A DNA stretch of 64,000 nt, taken from positions 9,300,001 to 9,364,000 of the forward strand of contig NZ_JBCJKP010000001.1 in assembly GCF_039503195.1 (NCBI RefSeq), in the 5' to 3' direction. Both the position numbers and the translations under genes were made by a program. The notes under the pieces were generated by a model that saw only the letters and a list, made by a program, of their open reading frames with translations, searched no databases and was not told the DNA's origin. Positions 1 to 8,712 of this stretch are shown one piece after another. The stretch is from Streptomyces mirabilis. Its GTDB lineage: Bacteria > Actinomycetota > Actinomycetes > Streptomycetales > Streptomycetaceae. Position 1 is the stretch's first letter. The number at the start of each line of letters is the position of its first letter.

Positions 1-860
1 AGCTGCTGCTCACGACGGAGGGCGTCGAGCTCGGCGATCCGGGTCTCCTGCACGACGACGTCCTGCCGGGCCGCGGCGTCCGCGAGCGGTCCTGCCTGCC
101 GCGCCTTCGCCGCCGCCTTGTCGCGCTCGGCCTGGTAGCCGGCCTGGAGGATCTCGCTGTCCCGGGTCGCCTCCGACATCCGGGCCGCGGCCTTCTGTTC
201 GGCCTCGGTGGCGAGACGATTCGCCTCCGCCTGCGCGATGCGCGCGTCCCGCTGTACGGCGGCGGCGTGCGGCATCGCGAGGTTCTTGATGTACCCGGTC
301 GGGTCCTCGATCTCGTGGATCTGCAGCGAGTCGACGATCAGACCGAGCTTCTCCATCTCCGTACCGCACGCGGCCCGGGTCTGGCCGGTCAGCTTCTCCC
401 GGTCGCGGATCATGTCCTCGACGGTCAACCCGCCGACGATGGACCGCAGATGACCGGCGAACACGTTGTGCACCCGCTCCGACATCATCTTCTGCTGGTC
501 GAGGAAACGACGCCCCGCGTTGGCGATCGACACGAAGTCGTCGCCCACCTTGAAGATGACCACGCCCCGCACCTTCAGCGGAATGCCCTGGGTGGTCACG
601 CAGTCCACGTGCAGCTCGGTCTCGTTGAGGTCGAGCGAGATCTTCCGTACCGCCTGCACACCCGGCAGGACCAGCGTGCCGCGCCCCGTCACGATGCGGA
701 ATCCCATGCCCTCTTCAAGGCCTTCGGTCCGATGCTTCGAACCGGAGATGATCAGTGCTTCGTTGGGCTCCGCGACACGCCACATGAGCTTGAAGACCAC
801 AACGATGAAGATCAGTGCGAGGACAACCGCCCCCGCTACGACGCCGACAACCATCGGCAT
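1..860 (-). CDS. Flotillin-like SPFH membrane protein (C-terminus beyond window)
   Basis: Reading leftwards from ATG 860 the frame is open to the window edge (286 codons), so the C-terminus is not seen. Residues 1-24 are a hydrophobic anchor. About residues 28-190 are an SPFH/Band 7 domain (EPNEALIISG, VLPGVQAVRKISLDLNETE, TTQGIPLKVRGVVIFKVGD). From about 200 the chain becomes an Ala/Glu/Gln/Arg-rich coiled coil, as in flotillins. Family role: scaffold of ordered membrane microdomains. Start choice: AAGGGGG lies directly upstream (861-870); a second ATG at 854 is possible. A GGTGCC/GGCACC hairpin (876-892) sits in the leader. The NfeD-like gene at 1006-1224 reads the same way, the usual partner arrangement. 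Confidence 0.9.
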   Translation of the reverse strand, partial: MPMVVGVVAGAVVLALIFIVVVFKLMWRVAEPNEALIISGSKHRTEGLEEGMGFRIVTGRGTLVLPGVQAVRKISLDLNETELHVDCVTTQGIPLKVRGVVIFKVGDDFVSIANAGRRFLDQQKMMSERVHNVFAGHLRSIVGGLTVEDMIRDREKLTGQTRAACGTEMEKLGLIVDSLQIHEIEDPTGYIKNLAMPHAAAVQRDARIAQAEANRLATEAEQKAAARMSEATRDSEILQAGYQAERDKAAAKARQAGPLADAAARQDVVVQETRIAELDALRREQQ

Positions 861-1005
861 ACGCCCCCTTTGGATGGTGCCCTATCGGCACCGAACGAAG
901 GGAGTGTGCTCCTGTGCAAGACCGCGGTACAGACGCTGGCGGATCCTTGTTGCAATCTTGACGCACACCGCTCTCACCTGGGGCGGAGCGTGCACAGACG
1001 AGCCG

Positions 1006-1224
1006 TCAACTGTCGTACGCGGCCGATACGTACACCGTGCGCGGCGGCAGGTACTCGACCACCATCACCACCGTGCCGCGCTCGATCCGCTCCTTCGAGG
1101 CTGCCGGGTACGCGAGAAAATGCTCGGCGCCGCCGCGGACCCGGACGATCACCTCACCGACGAGCCCGGGTCCGACCGTGCCGGTGACCCGCCCCATCAA
1201 CCCGACCATCGACGCATCGTCCAT
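1006..1224 (-). CDS. Small NfeD-like OB-fold protein
   Basis: 72-residue protein with no membrane segment. The beta-rich stretches GEVIVRVRGGAEHFLAYP and VVMVVEYLPPRTVYVS resemble the soluble OB-fold domain of NfeD-type proteins, which partner flotillins. The gene lies just upstream of the flotillin gene on the same strand, 145 bases away. I start it at ATG 1224; the frame runs further upstream, but that extension is Arg/Pro-rich and overlaps the end of the amidase gene. No strong ribosome site is visible; ATG 1209 is an alternative. Family assignment rests on sequence character and position. Confidence 0.65.
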   Translation of the reverse strand: MDDASMVGLMGRVTGTVGPGLVGEVIVRVRGGAEHFLAYPAASKERIERGTVVMVVEYLPPRTVYVSAAYDS

Positions 1225-1327
1225 GGGCCCAGCGTACGGCCGGAATCCCCTGGTCAGTGCCTTCGCGGCGAACTCGCTCACCGGCACGAGCCCCGAACCC
1301 GCCCACCGGCACGTGCGGTCAACTCGT

Positions 1328-2752
1328 CTACACCGCGGGGGAGTCCGCGGGCGCCCCGTGCGGCGGCCAGTGTTCGTGCCAGCGCTGGTCGGCCTCCAAC
1401 TGGGCGGCAAGGGAGACGAGCAGCGGTTCGCTGTTCGCCGGACCGAGGAGCTGGGCGCCGACCGGCAGGCCGCCGTCGACGAACCCCGCGGGGACGTTCA
1501 CCCCCGGCCAGCCCAGGATGTTCCACGGCCAGGCGTAGGGGCAGGCGGCGATCATGGCCCGGTCGGTGCCGAAGCCGTTCAGGTTCATCATCGAACCGAT
1601 GCGCGGCGGGGGAGCGGCCGTGGTCGGCGCGAGCAGGACGTCGTACGTGTCGAAGAGCGCGCCGATCCGTCGGTGCAGGGTCGCTTCGGCGCGCCTGGCC
1701 ACGCGCAGGGGCGCGCCGCCGAGCAGTCGGCCGAGCCGGGCCGCGCCCAGGGTCCGCCGGTCGAGGAGGTGCGGGTGCGGCAGGTCGCGCACCCGCTCGG
1801 CGATCCCGGCCGTCGCGCGCGGAACGAAGGTGAGCCCGATCTGCCCGTACCGCGGCTCGGCCTCCTCCACCGTGTGGCCGAGCGCCGCGAGCCGCTCCGC
1901 GAGCGCGACCACCCGCGCCCGTACGACGGGGTCCAGGCGCGCGGGCAGCGCCGTGAACGGCGGCTTCAGCGACAGCGCGATCCGCAGCCGGCCCGGCTCG
2001 CGGCCCGCCGCCTCGGACACCCGCAGCGCGGGCGGGCGGTGCAGATCGCCGTCGTGGTTGCCGCTCGCCGCGTCCAGGAGCAGGGCCGCGTCCGCGACCG
2101 TACGGGCGAGGGTGCCGTTGACCGTGATGCCCTGGAAGGACTCCGCGCGCGGCCAGGTCGAGATCCGGCCGCGCTGCGGCTTGATGCCGATGAGGTGGGT
2201 CCAGGAGGCCGGGATGCGGACCGAGCCCGCGCCGTCCGAGCCCAGCGCCGCCGGGACAAGGCCCGCCGCGACCGCCGCCGCCGAGCCGCCGGACGAGCCG
2301 CCCGGAGTGTGCTCGGCGTGCCAGGGGTTGCGGGTGGCGCCGAAGGCGGGCCCCTCGGTGAACGGCCACTGGCCGAGCTCGCAGGTGTTGGTCTTGCCGA
2401 TGACGATCGCGCCGGCCGCGCGCAGCCGCCGTACCGCCTCCCCGTCCTCGGCCTCGGGCGGGAACACACCCCGGCAGCCGAACGCGGTCGGCTCGCCCGC
2501 CACGTCCATGTCGTCCTTCACCGCCACCGGTACCCCGAGCAGCGGCCTGCGCACTCCGGCGGCGAGTTCCCTGTCCGCCGCGTCGGCCTCGGCGAGCGCC
2601 GCTTCGGCGCGCACCACCCGGAAGGCGTTCAGGGAGTGCTGCGTCGCCTCGATACGGGCCAGCGCACGCTCGACCAGCTCGCGTGCGCTCACCTCCCCGT
2701 GGGCGAGGGCGCGCGCACACTCCGCCAGACCTGCGGCACGGTCGTGAGTCAT
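1328..2752 (-). CDS. Amidase, amidase-signature family
   Basis: 474-residue cytoplasmic hydrolase of the amidase signature family, which cleaves carboxamides with a Ser-cisSer-Lys triad. The triad is visible: K79 in PVAVKDDMDV, S153/S154 in TPGGSSGGSAAAV and S177 in GSDGAGSVRIPAS. Length is normal and no export signal is seen. Start ATG 2752 is chosen because GGAGGT (2761-2766) precedes it at good spacing; the frame could extend to 2908 but that would run into the divergent regulator's leader. Substrate cannot be told from sequence; GatA-like and aryl-amide amidases look similar, but no gatB/gatC neighbour is present, so it is not the tRNA amidotransferase. Divergent from the LacI gene. Confidence 0.9.
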   Translation of the reverse strand: MTHDRAAGLAECARALAHGEVSARELVERALARIEATQHSLNAFRVVRAEAALAEADAADRELAAGVRRPLLGVPVAVKDDMDVAGEPTAFGCRGVFPPEAEDGEAVRRLRAAGAIVIGKTNTCELGQWPFTEGPAFGATRNPWHAEHTPGGSSGGSAAAVAAGLVPAALGSDGAGSVRIPASWTHLIGIKPQRGRISTWPRAESFQGITVNGTLARTVADAALLLDAASGNHDGDLHRPPALRVSEAAGREPGRLRIALSLKPPFTALPARLDPVVRARVVALAERLAALGHTVEEAEPRYGQIGLTFVPRATAGIAERVRDLPHPHLLDRRTLGAARLGRLLGGAPLRVARRAEATLHRRIGALFDTYDVLLAPTTAAPPPRIGSMMNLNGFGTDRAMIAACPYAWPWNILGWPGVNVPAGFVDGGLPVGAQLLGPANSEPLLVSLAAQLEADQRWHEHWPPHGAPADSPAV

Positions 2753-2779
2753 ACGTGACCACCTCCGGAGCACGTCGTC

Positions 2780-2791
2780 TACCGCACGGTA
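2780..2791. promoter_or_regulatory. Possible LacI-type operator
   Basis: Perfect palindrome TACCG-CA-CGGTA between the divergent amidase (start 2752) and LacI-family gene (start 2923). LacI-family proteins bind short palindromes with a central CG or nearby step and commonly control the adjacent divergent promoter. The assignment is inferred from position and symmetry only. Confidence 0.35.
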
Positions 2792-2922
2792 ACCGCACCA
2801 TGGGCCATCCCGCACGAGATGCGGAAGTTCCCTCGCGGAAGCGGGTGTTCCGGCATGTCGGGCCCACGAGGTTCCCCCGGCGCGAAGGAATGCCCGGGGT
2901 TTCTGCAAGGATGCGGGACGTC

Positions 2923-3957
2923 ATGGTGCAGATACCGAAGCAGCCCGTCCCGCCGACGCCCGCACAACGCCCCGTGCCGACGAGTGCCGATGTGGCGCGC
3001 CTGGCGGGCGTCTCCCGGGCCACCGTCTCGTACGTACTGAACAACACCAGCGCCGTCCGGATCAGCGAGCCCACCCGCCGCCGCGTCCACGAGGCGGCCA
3101 AGGAACTCGGGTACGTTCCGCACGCCGCCGCCCGTTCCCTGCGCGCCGGACACAGCCGTATGGTCCTGATGCCCACGCCGAGCGTGCCCGTGGGACCGCT
3201 CTACAGCCAGTTCCTCAACGAACTTCAGTGGGCGCTGGGCCGTCTGGATTACACGGTCGTGCAGTACGGCAGTGTCGGCCTGCACGGCGACGAGGCCGCC
3301 CGCGCCTGGGCGGAGCTGCGGCCGGTCGCCGTGCTGGTGCCCGGCAGCGACCTCGGCCCGCAGGGTGTGGCCGTCCTCAAGCGCTCCGGCGCCCGGGCCG
3401 TCGTCACGCTCGGCCCCGAGCGCGTCGAGGGCGCCCACGCGCTGCTCATGGACCACGACAAGGTCGGCCACGGCGCGGGCGTCCACCTGCTGGCCCGCGG
3501 TCGCCGCCGGATCGGCGTCGTGGTGCCCGAGGAACCCGGCCTGGAGATCTTCTCCAAGTCCCGGCTCGACGGCGTACGCCGGTCCCTGACCGGCACCGAC
3601 GCCACGGCGACCGCGCTGCCGCTCGCGTACGAGGAGGGGGCCGCCGCCCGGCTGGCGGCGCGCTGGCGCTCGCTCGGCCTGGACGCCGTGTTCGCCTACA
3701 ACGACGAGTACGCCATGCTGCTGATGCGCGCCCTCCAGGAGGAGGGCGTCGGCATCCCGGACGAGACGGCCGTCATCGGCGCCGACGACCTCATGCTCGG
3801 GCGACTGCTGCGGCCCCGCCTCAGCACCGTCCACATCGAACTGCCGTCCGGGCGCGACCTCGCGGAACTGGTCGACCGGGTGGTGCGCGAACCGGGCGCG
3901 GCGCCCGAGAGCCACGAGGTACTGGGCGCGCGGGTGGTGCACCGCGACTCGACCTGA
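2923..3957 (+). CDS. LacI-family transcriptional regulator
   Basis: 344-residue DNA-binding regulator. The N-terminal helix-turn-helix is clear (SADVARLAGVSRATVSYVLN), followed by the hinge helix region (GYVPHAAARSLRAGHS) and a periplasmic-binding-protein-like effector domain (about residues 75-340) ending in VIGADDLMLGRLLRPRLSTV. ATG 2923 and ATG 2911 are both possible; AAGGA at 2907-2911 fits 2923 better. It is divergent from the amidase and lies upstream of pobA and the aldehyde dehydrogenase in the same direction, so it could control either side. The effector is unknown; LacI proteins usually sense sugars, but aromatic catabolic use is possible here. Confidence 0.9.
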   Translation: MVQIPKQPVPPTPAQRPVPTSADVARLAGVSRATVSYVLNNTSAVRISEPTRRRVHEAAKELGYVPHAAARSLRAGHSRMVLMPTPSVPVGPLYSQFLNELQWALGRLDYTVVQYGSVGLHGDEAARAWAELRPVAVLVPGSDLGPQGVAVLKRSGARAVVTLGPERVEGAHALLMDHDKVGHGAGVHLLARGRRRIGVVVPEEPGLEIFSKSRLDGVRRSLTGTDATATALPLAYEEGAAARLAARWRSLGLDAVFAYNDEYAMLLMRALQEEGVGIPDETAVIGADDLMLGRLLRPRLSTVHIELPSGRDLAELVDRVVREPGAAPESHEVLGARVVHRDST

Positions 3958-4035
3958 GAGAGGCTGTAGCTGGTCCCCGGCCGCATCCGACCCGTTCGGA
4001 CCGGATGTGGCCCGATCAGGTACGGGAGGCGCGCC

Positions 4036-5214
4036 ATGCGGACCACGGTCGGCATCATCGGCGGTGGCCCCGCCGGGCTCCTGCTGGCCCGGCTGCTGCA
4101 CCGCGCGGGCATCGACTGCGCCGTGCTGGAGAGCAGGTCGCGCGTCTACGTCGAGCACCGCCAGCGCGCCGGGATGCTGGAGCAGGGCTCGGTCGACGCC
4201 CTGCGCGCGTGCGGAGCCGCCGACCGGCTGGACGCCGAGGGCCTGGTCCACCACGGCATCGAGCTGCGCTTCGACCGCGAGCGCCATCACATCGACTTTC
4301 CCGCCCTCACCGGTGGCCGTACCGTCACGATCTATGCCCAGACGGAGATCGTGCGAGATCTGATCTCCCTCCAACTCGCCGCCGGGCCACCGCTGTTGTT
4401 CGAGGCCGAGGCCCTCGCGGTCGAGCGCCCGGAGAGCGACGCGCCGGTCGTGCGCTTTGTGCACGAGGGTCGTGAACAGGCCCTGAGCTGTGCCTACGTG
4501 GTGGGCTGCGACGGCTACCACGGCATCTCCCGGAACGCCTTTCCCGCCGACGGGAGCCGCACGTACGCGCACGACTACCCGTACTCCTGGCTCGGGATCC
4601 TCGCCGATGTGCCGCCCTCGGGCGAGGAGTTGATCTACGCGCGCGGTGTCGGCGGCTTCGCTCTGCACAGCATGCGCTCGCCGACCGTGTCCCGGCTGTA
4701 CTTCCAGGTCCCGAACGGTACCGACGTCGCCGACTGGCCCGACGAGCGCATCTGGGACGAACTCGCCGCGCGCTTCGCGGTCGACGGCGACTGGCGCCTG
4801 GGGCGCGGACCCATCACCTCCAAGTCGGTCACCTCGATGCGGAGTTACGTCCACGAGCCGATGAGTCACGGCCGGCTCTTCCTCGCGGGGGACGCCGCGC
4901 ACATCGTGCCGCCGACCGGGGCCAAGGGGCTCAACCTCGCCGTCTCCGACGTACGGGTGCTGGCCCGCGGGCTCATCGAGTCGCATCGCACGGGATCGAC
5001 CCAACTTCTCGACCAGTACTCGGACTTGTGTCTCGAGCGGGTATGGCAGGCCACCCGCTTCTCGTACGACATGACTAGAATGTTGCACGCTCAACCAAAT
5101 GGGGATGTCTTCGACCACCGGATCCAGCTCGCCCGGCTGCGCCGGATCACGACATCCCGCCACGCGGCCGCCGAACTGGCCGCGAACTACACGGGACTGC
5201 CGCTGGGACCGTGA
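4036..5214 (+). CDS. pobA: 4-hydroxybenzoate 3-monooxygenase
   Basis: 392-residue flavoprotein hydroxylase that converts 4-hydroxybenzoate to protocatechuate using NAD(P)H and O2. FAD-binding GXGXXG is at the N-terminus (VGIIGGGPAGLLLARLL); the middle DG motif is VVGCDGYHGISR and the FAD ribityl motif GD is LFLAGDAAHIVPPTGAKGLN. The PobA-typical RAGMLEQGSVD and PYSWLGILAD segments are present, and length equals the family norm. Start ATG 4036 has GGGAGG (4023-4028). It is followed 37 bases later by an aldehyde dehydrogenase, consistent with a route from a hydroxybenzaldehyde through hydroxybenzoate into the protocatechuate branch; ring-cleavage genes are not in the window. Confidence 0.93.
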   Translation: MRTTVGIIGGGPAGLLLARLLHRAGIDCAVLESRSRVYVEHRQRAGMLEQGSVDALRACGAADRLDAEGLVHHGIELRFDRERHHIDFPALTGGRTVTIYAQTEIVRDLISLQLAAGPPLLFEAEALAVERPESDAPVVRFVHEGREQALSCAYVVGCDGYHGISRNAFPADGSRTYAHDYPYSWLGILADVPPSGEELIYARGVGGFALHSMRSPTVSRLYFQVPNGTDVADWPDERIWDELAARFAVDGDWRLGRGPITSKSVTSMRSYVHEPMSHGRLFLAGDAAHIVPPTGAKGLNLAVSDVRVLARGLIESHRTGSTQLLDQYSDLCLERVWQATRFSYDMTRMLHAQPNGDVFDHRIQLARLRRITTSRHAAAELAANYTGLPLGP

Positions 5215-5251
5215 GTCCCGGTGGTCAACAGTGAACGATCGGAGAGCCGAC

Positions 5252-6688
5252 ATGCCGCTGCTCGACCCCAAGACCTGGCAGCCCCGCACCCTGGCGGGCG
5301 GTGAGTACGCCGTCACCGAACCCGCCACCGGAGAGACGCTGGCCACGGTCACGCTCGCCGCCGCCGAGGACATCGGCACGGCCGCGCGGGACGCCCGTGC
5401 CGCCCAGGCGGAGTGGGCGAAGGCACCGCACTTCGTGCGCGCCGCCGTACTGCGCAGGGCCGGCGACCTGTTCGCCGCCCACGCCGACGAGCTGCGCGAC
5501 TGGATCGTGCGCGAGTCCGGCTCGATCCCGGGCAAGGCCGACTTCGAACTGCACGTCGCGGCCCAGGAGTGCTACGAGGCCGCCGCCCTCGCCTCCCGCC
5601 CCAGCGGCCAGATCCTTCCCTCCGAGGCACCGCGTCTGTCCTACACCCGACGCGTCCCGGTCGGTGTGGTGGGCGTGATCTCCCCCTTCAACGCCCCGCT
5701 GATCCTCTCGATCCGCTCGGTGGCCCCGGCACTCGCGCTCGGCAACGCCGTCGTCCTGAAGCCGGACCCGCGCACCGCCGTCTGCGGCGGACTCGCGCTC
5801 GCCGCCGTCTTCGCCGAGGCGGGGCTCCCGGAGGGTCTGCTGCACGTTCTGCCCGGCGGTCCGGAGGCGGGCCAGGCGCTGGTCGCCGACCCGAACGTGC
5901 CGGTGATCTCCTTCACCGGATCGACCGCCGCCGGCCGCGCGGTGGGCGAGGCGGCGGGCCGCCTCCTCAAGCGCGCCCACCTGGAGTTGGGCGGCAACTC
6001 GGCGCTGATCGTCCTTGAGGACGCCGACATCGACGCGGTGATCTCCACGGCCGCGTGGGGCTCGTTCTTCCACCAGGGCCAGATCTGCATGACGACGGGC
6101 CGTCACCTCGTCCACGCCTCCCTCTACGAGGAGTACGTCGAGCGGCTCGCCGCCAAGGCCGACTCGCTCGCCGTCGGCGACCCGCACCGTGAGCAGGTGC
6201 ACCTCGGGCCCATCATCGACAGCGCCCAACTCGCCAAGGTCCAGGGGCTGGTGGAGTCCAGCACGGCGCGCGGCGCGAAGCTCGCGGCCGGTGGCACGCA
6301 TGAGAGGCTCTTCTACCGTCCGACGGTCCTCGCGGGAGTCGACGACGCGACGCCCGCGTACGCCGAGGAGGTCTTCGGCCCGGTGGCGCCCGTACGATCG
6401 TTCGCGGACGCCGACGAGGCCGCGGCCCTCGCCGCCGCCGGACCCTACGGCCTCTCACTGGGCATCGTCACCCGGGACACCGCGCGCGGCCTGGACCTGG
6501 CCGAGCGCATCCCGACCGGGATCGCCCACATCAACGACCAGACCGTCAACGACGAGGCCGTGGCCCCCTTCGGCGGGATCGCCGCCTCCGGCACCGGTGC
6601 CCGCTTCGGCGGTGAGGCCAACCTGGAGGCCTTCACCGACGTACGCTGGACGACGGTGCGCGGAGATGTGGCGCCGTACCCGTTCTGA
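5252..6688 (+). CDS. Aldehyde dehydrogenase, benzaldehyde/vanillin type
   Basis: 478-residue NAD(P)-dependent aldehyde dehydrogenase. Visible landmarks: GVVGVISPFNAPLILSIRSV, the coenzyme-loop FTGSTAAGRAVGEAAG, the catalytic Glu in LELGGNSALIVLEDADID and catalytic Cys in FHQGQICMTTGR, then EEVFGPVAPV. The SPFNAPL variant and general look match benzaldehyde, vanillin and salicylaldehyde dehydrogenases. Start ATG 5252 has GGAGAG at 5241. Placed just after pobA, it probably oxidises an aromatic aldehyde to the acid that PobA hydroxylates (inference). Ends 68 bases before the convergent thioredoxin gene. Confidence 0.9.
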   Translation: MPLLDPKTWQPRTLAGGEYAVTEPATGETLATVTLAAAEDIGTAARDARAAQAEWAKAPHFVRAAVLRRAGDLFAAHADELRDWIVRESGSIPGKADFELHVAAQECYEAAALASRPSGQILPSEAPRLSYTRRVPVGVVGVISPFNAPLILSIRSVAPALALGNAVVLKPDPRTAVCGGLALAAVFAEAGLPEGLLHVLPGGPEAGQALVADPNVPVISFTGSTAAGRAVGEAAGRLLKRAHLELGGNSALIVLEDADIDAVISTAAWGSFFHQGQICMTTGRHLVHASLYEEYVERLAAKADSLAVGDPHREQVHLGPIIDSAQLAKVQGLVESSTARGAKLAAGGTHERLFYRPTVLAGVDDATPAYAEEVFGPVAPVRSFADADEAAALAAAGPYGLSLGIVTRDTARGLDLAERIPTGIAHINDQTVNDEAVAPFGGIAASGTGARFGGEANLEAFTDVRWTTVRGDVAPYPF

Positions 6689-6756
6689 CGGAAGGGTGGT
6701 GCGGGACTTGCCCGCCCGCGGCCCGCTGGACCTGTTCGCCCTGCGGCCCGGTGGAC

Positions 6757-7143
6757 CTACTCGCCCTGCGGAGCCTGCTTGGCCTGCTGCTCCGCGATGG
6801 ACTTGCGGACCTCGTCCATGTCCAGCTTCCGGGCCTGTCCGATGACGTCCGTCAGGGCGGCCTCGGGCAGTGCCCCGGGCTGGGCGAAGATCGCGACCTG
6901 GTCGCGGACGATCATCAGCGTCGGGATCGACTGGATGTCGAAGGCGGCGGCCAGCTCGGGCTGCGCCTCCGTGTCGACCTTCGCGAACACCAGGTCCGGG
7001 TTGGCCTCCGCGGCCTTCTCGTAGACCGGGGCGAACTGACGGCACGGCCCGCACCAGGAGGCCCAGAAGTCGATCAGGACGAACTCGTTGTCCGTGACCG
7101 TCTGGTCGAAGTTCTCCTTGGTCAGCTCCATCGTGCTGCTCAT
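6757..7143 (-). CDS. Thioredoxin
   Basis: 128-residue thioredoxin-fold protein with the classical active site FWASWCGPCRQFAPVYE and the cis-proline segment DIQSIPTLMIVRD. It reduces protein disulfides in the cytoplasm. An extra C-terminal helix and Gln/Ala-rich tail (after about residue 105) lengthen it beyond the 105-110 residues of minimal thioredoxins. Start ATG 7143 is preceded by GAAGAGG. It is divergent from the disulfide-type flavin reductase starting at 7279, with a 135-base shared promoter region; the pairing suggests common redox regulation, but no specific site was recognised there. Confidence 0.92.
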   Translation of the reverse strand: MSSTMELTKENFDQTVTDNEFVLIDFWASWCGPCRQFAPVYEKAAEANPDLVFAKVDTEAQPELAAAFDIQSIPTLMIVRDQVAIFAQPGALPEAALTDVIGQARKLDMDEVRKSIAEQQAKQAPQGE

Positions 7144-7278
7144 GGCGTGACTACCTCTTCCTGATGTCGGGCCTCGGGCCTCGGGGCGAAGCCGGTGTGC
7201 ACAACGCCACCCCTGGGCGGCGTATTCCGCGCACGTACCCGTGTGGCCTCCGAGCACACCAACAACCAGACTGGGCCC

Positions 7279-8712
7279 ATGACGGAAACGGAATCCATCG
7301 CGTACGACGTCGTGGTGCTCGGGGCCGGGCCCGTGGGGGAGAACGTCGCCGACCGCGCCCGCGCGGCCGGCCTCTCCACCGCGGTCGTGGAGAGCGAACT
7401 GGTCGGCGGCGAGTGCTCGTACTGGGCCTGCATGCCCAGCAAGGCTCTCCTGCGCCCGGTCATCGCCCGCGCCGACGCCCGCCACGTGCCCGGCCTCAGC
7501 CAGGCGGTGCAGGGCCCCCTCGACGTCCCCGCGGTCCTCGCCCACCGCGACTACTACACCTCCCAATGGAAGGACGACGGACAGGTCGGCTGGCTGGACG
7601 GCATCGGCGCCGTCCTGTATCGCGGACACGGGCGCCTCGCCGGGCCGCGCAAGGTGGCCGTCGACGGGCCCGACGGCGAGCGGCAGGTGCTCACGGCCCG
7701 GCACGCGGTCGCCGTCTGCACCGGCACCCGCGCCCTGCTCCCCGACCTGCCGGGGCTCGACCAGGTCCGGCCCTGGACCAGCCGTGAGGCCACCAGCGCG
7801 CACGAGGTGCCGGGTCGGCTCATCGTGGTGGGGGGCGGTGTCGTCGCCGTCGAGATGGCCACGGCCTGGCAGGCGTTCGGTTCCCAGGTCACCGTCCTCG
7901 TCCGCGGCAAGGGACTGCTGCCCCGCATGGAGCCCTTCGCCGGTGAGCTGGTCGCCGAGTCGCTGAAGGAGGCGGGCGCGGACGTCCGCACCGGCACCTC
8001 GGTGACCGCGGTGACGCGCGAGGGCTCCACCGTGGTGGCCCTCACCGACACCGGCGACCGCATCGAGGCCGACGAGATCCTCTTCGCCACCGGCCGTGTG
8101 CCCCACACCGACGACCTCGGCCTCGACACGATCGGCCTCGAGCCCGGCTCCTGGCTCGACGTCGACGACAGCCTGCGAGTCACCGGCAGCGACTGGCTGT
8201 ACGCGGTCGGCGACGTGAACCACCGCGCGCTCCTCACCCACCAGGGCAAGTACCAGGCGCGGATCGCCGGCGCCGCCATCGCCGCCCGTGCCGCCGGAGT
8301 GCCCCTCCTGGAGACCGACCCCTGGGGCGCGCACTCGGCGACCGCCGACCACGGAGCCGTCCCCCAGGTCGTCTTCACCGACCCGGAGGCCGCGGCCGTC
8401 GGCCTCTCCCTCGCCGAGGCCGAGCGCGCGGGCCTGCGCGTCCGCGCCGTCGACGTCGACATGTCCTCCGTGGCGGGCGCGGGCCTGTACGCGGACGGCT
8501 ACCGTGGCAGGGCCCGCATGGTCGTCGACATCAACCGCGAGATCCTGGTGGGCCTCACCCTGGTCGGCCCCGGCGTGGGGGAACTGATCCACTCGGCGAC
8601 CATCGCCATCGCCGGCGAGGTTCCGATCAGCCGCCTGTGGCACGCGGTCCCGTCGTACCCGACGGTGAGCGAAGTGTGGCTGCGGCTGCTGGAGATGTAC
8701 CGGGACGCGTAG
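7279..8712 (+). CDS. FAD-dependent pyridine nucleotide-disulfide oxidoreductase
   Basis: 477-residue class I flavin disulfide reductase, homologous to dihydrolipoamide dehydrogenase and mercuric reductase. FAD site VVVLGAGPVGENVADRA; redox pair in GGECSYWACMPSKALLRP (Cys-x4-Cys); NAD(P) site LIVVGGGVVAVEMAT; second FAD motif WLYAVGDVN; dimer domain with a conserved C-terminal HAVPSYPTVSE carrying the catalytic His-x4 segment. The substrate is not evident: there is no lipoyl enzyme or mer gene nearby. Start ATG 7279 follows a poor ribosome site. Divergent from thioredoxin, so a thiol-redox role is plausible. Confidence 0.9.
   Translation: MTETESIAYDVVVLGAGPVGENVADRARAAGLSTAVVESELVGGECSYWACMPSKALLRPVIARADARHVPGLSQAVQGPLDVPAVLAHRDYYTSQWKDDGQVGWLDGIGAVLYRGHGRLAGPRKVAVDGPDGERQVLTARHAVAVCTGTRALLPDLPGLDQVRPWTSREATSAHEVPGRLIVVGGGVVAVEMATAWQAFGSQVTVLVRGKGLLPRMEPFAGELVAESLKEAGADVRTGTSVTAVTREGSTVVALTDTGDRIEADEILFATGRVPHTDDLGLDTIGLEPGSWLDVDDSLRVTGSDWLYAVGDVNHRALLTHQGKYQARIAGAAIAARAAGVPLLETDPWGAHSATADHGAVPQVVFTDPEAAAVGLSLAEAERAGLRVRAVDVDMSSVAGAGLYADGYRGRARMVVDINREILVGLTLVGPGVGELIHSATIAIAGEVPISRLWHAVPSYPTVSEVWLRLLEMYRDA

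Noticed and set aside
2779..5535. Long minus-strand open frame of 918 codons opposite the LacI and pobA genes
   Set aside because: It is a shadow of the G+C-biased third positions of the two plus-strand genes; it has no recognisable domains, while both plus-strand proteins have complete motifs.
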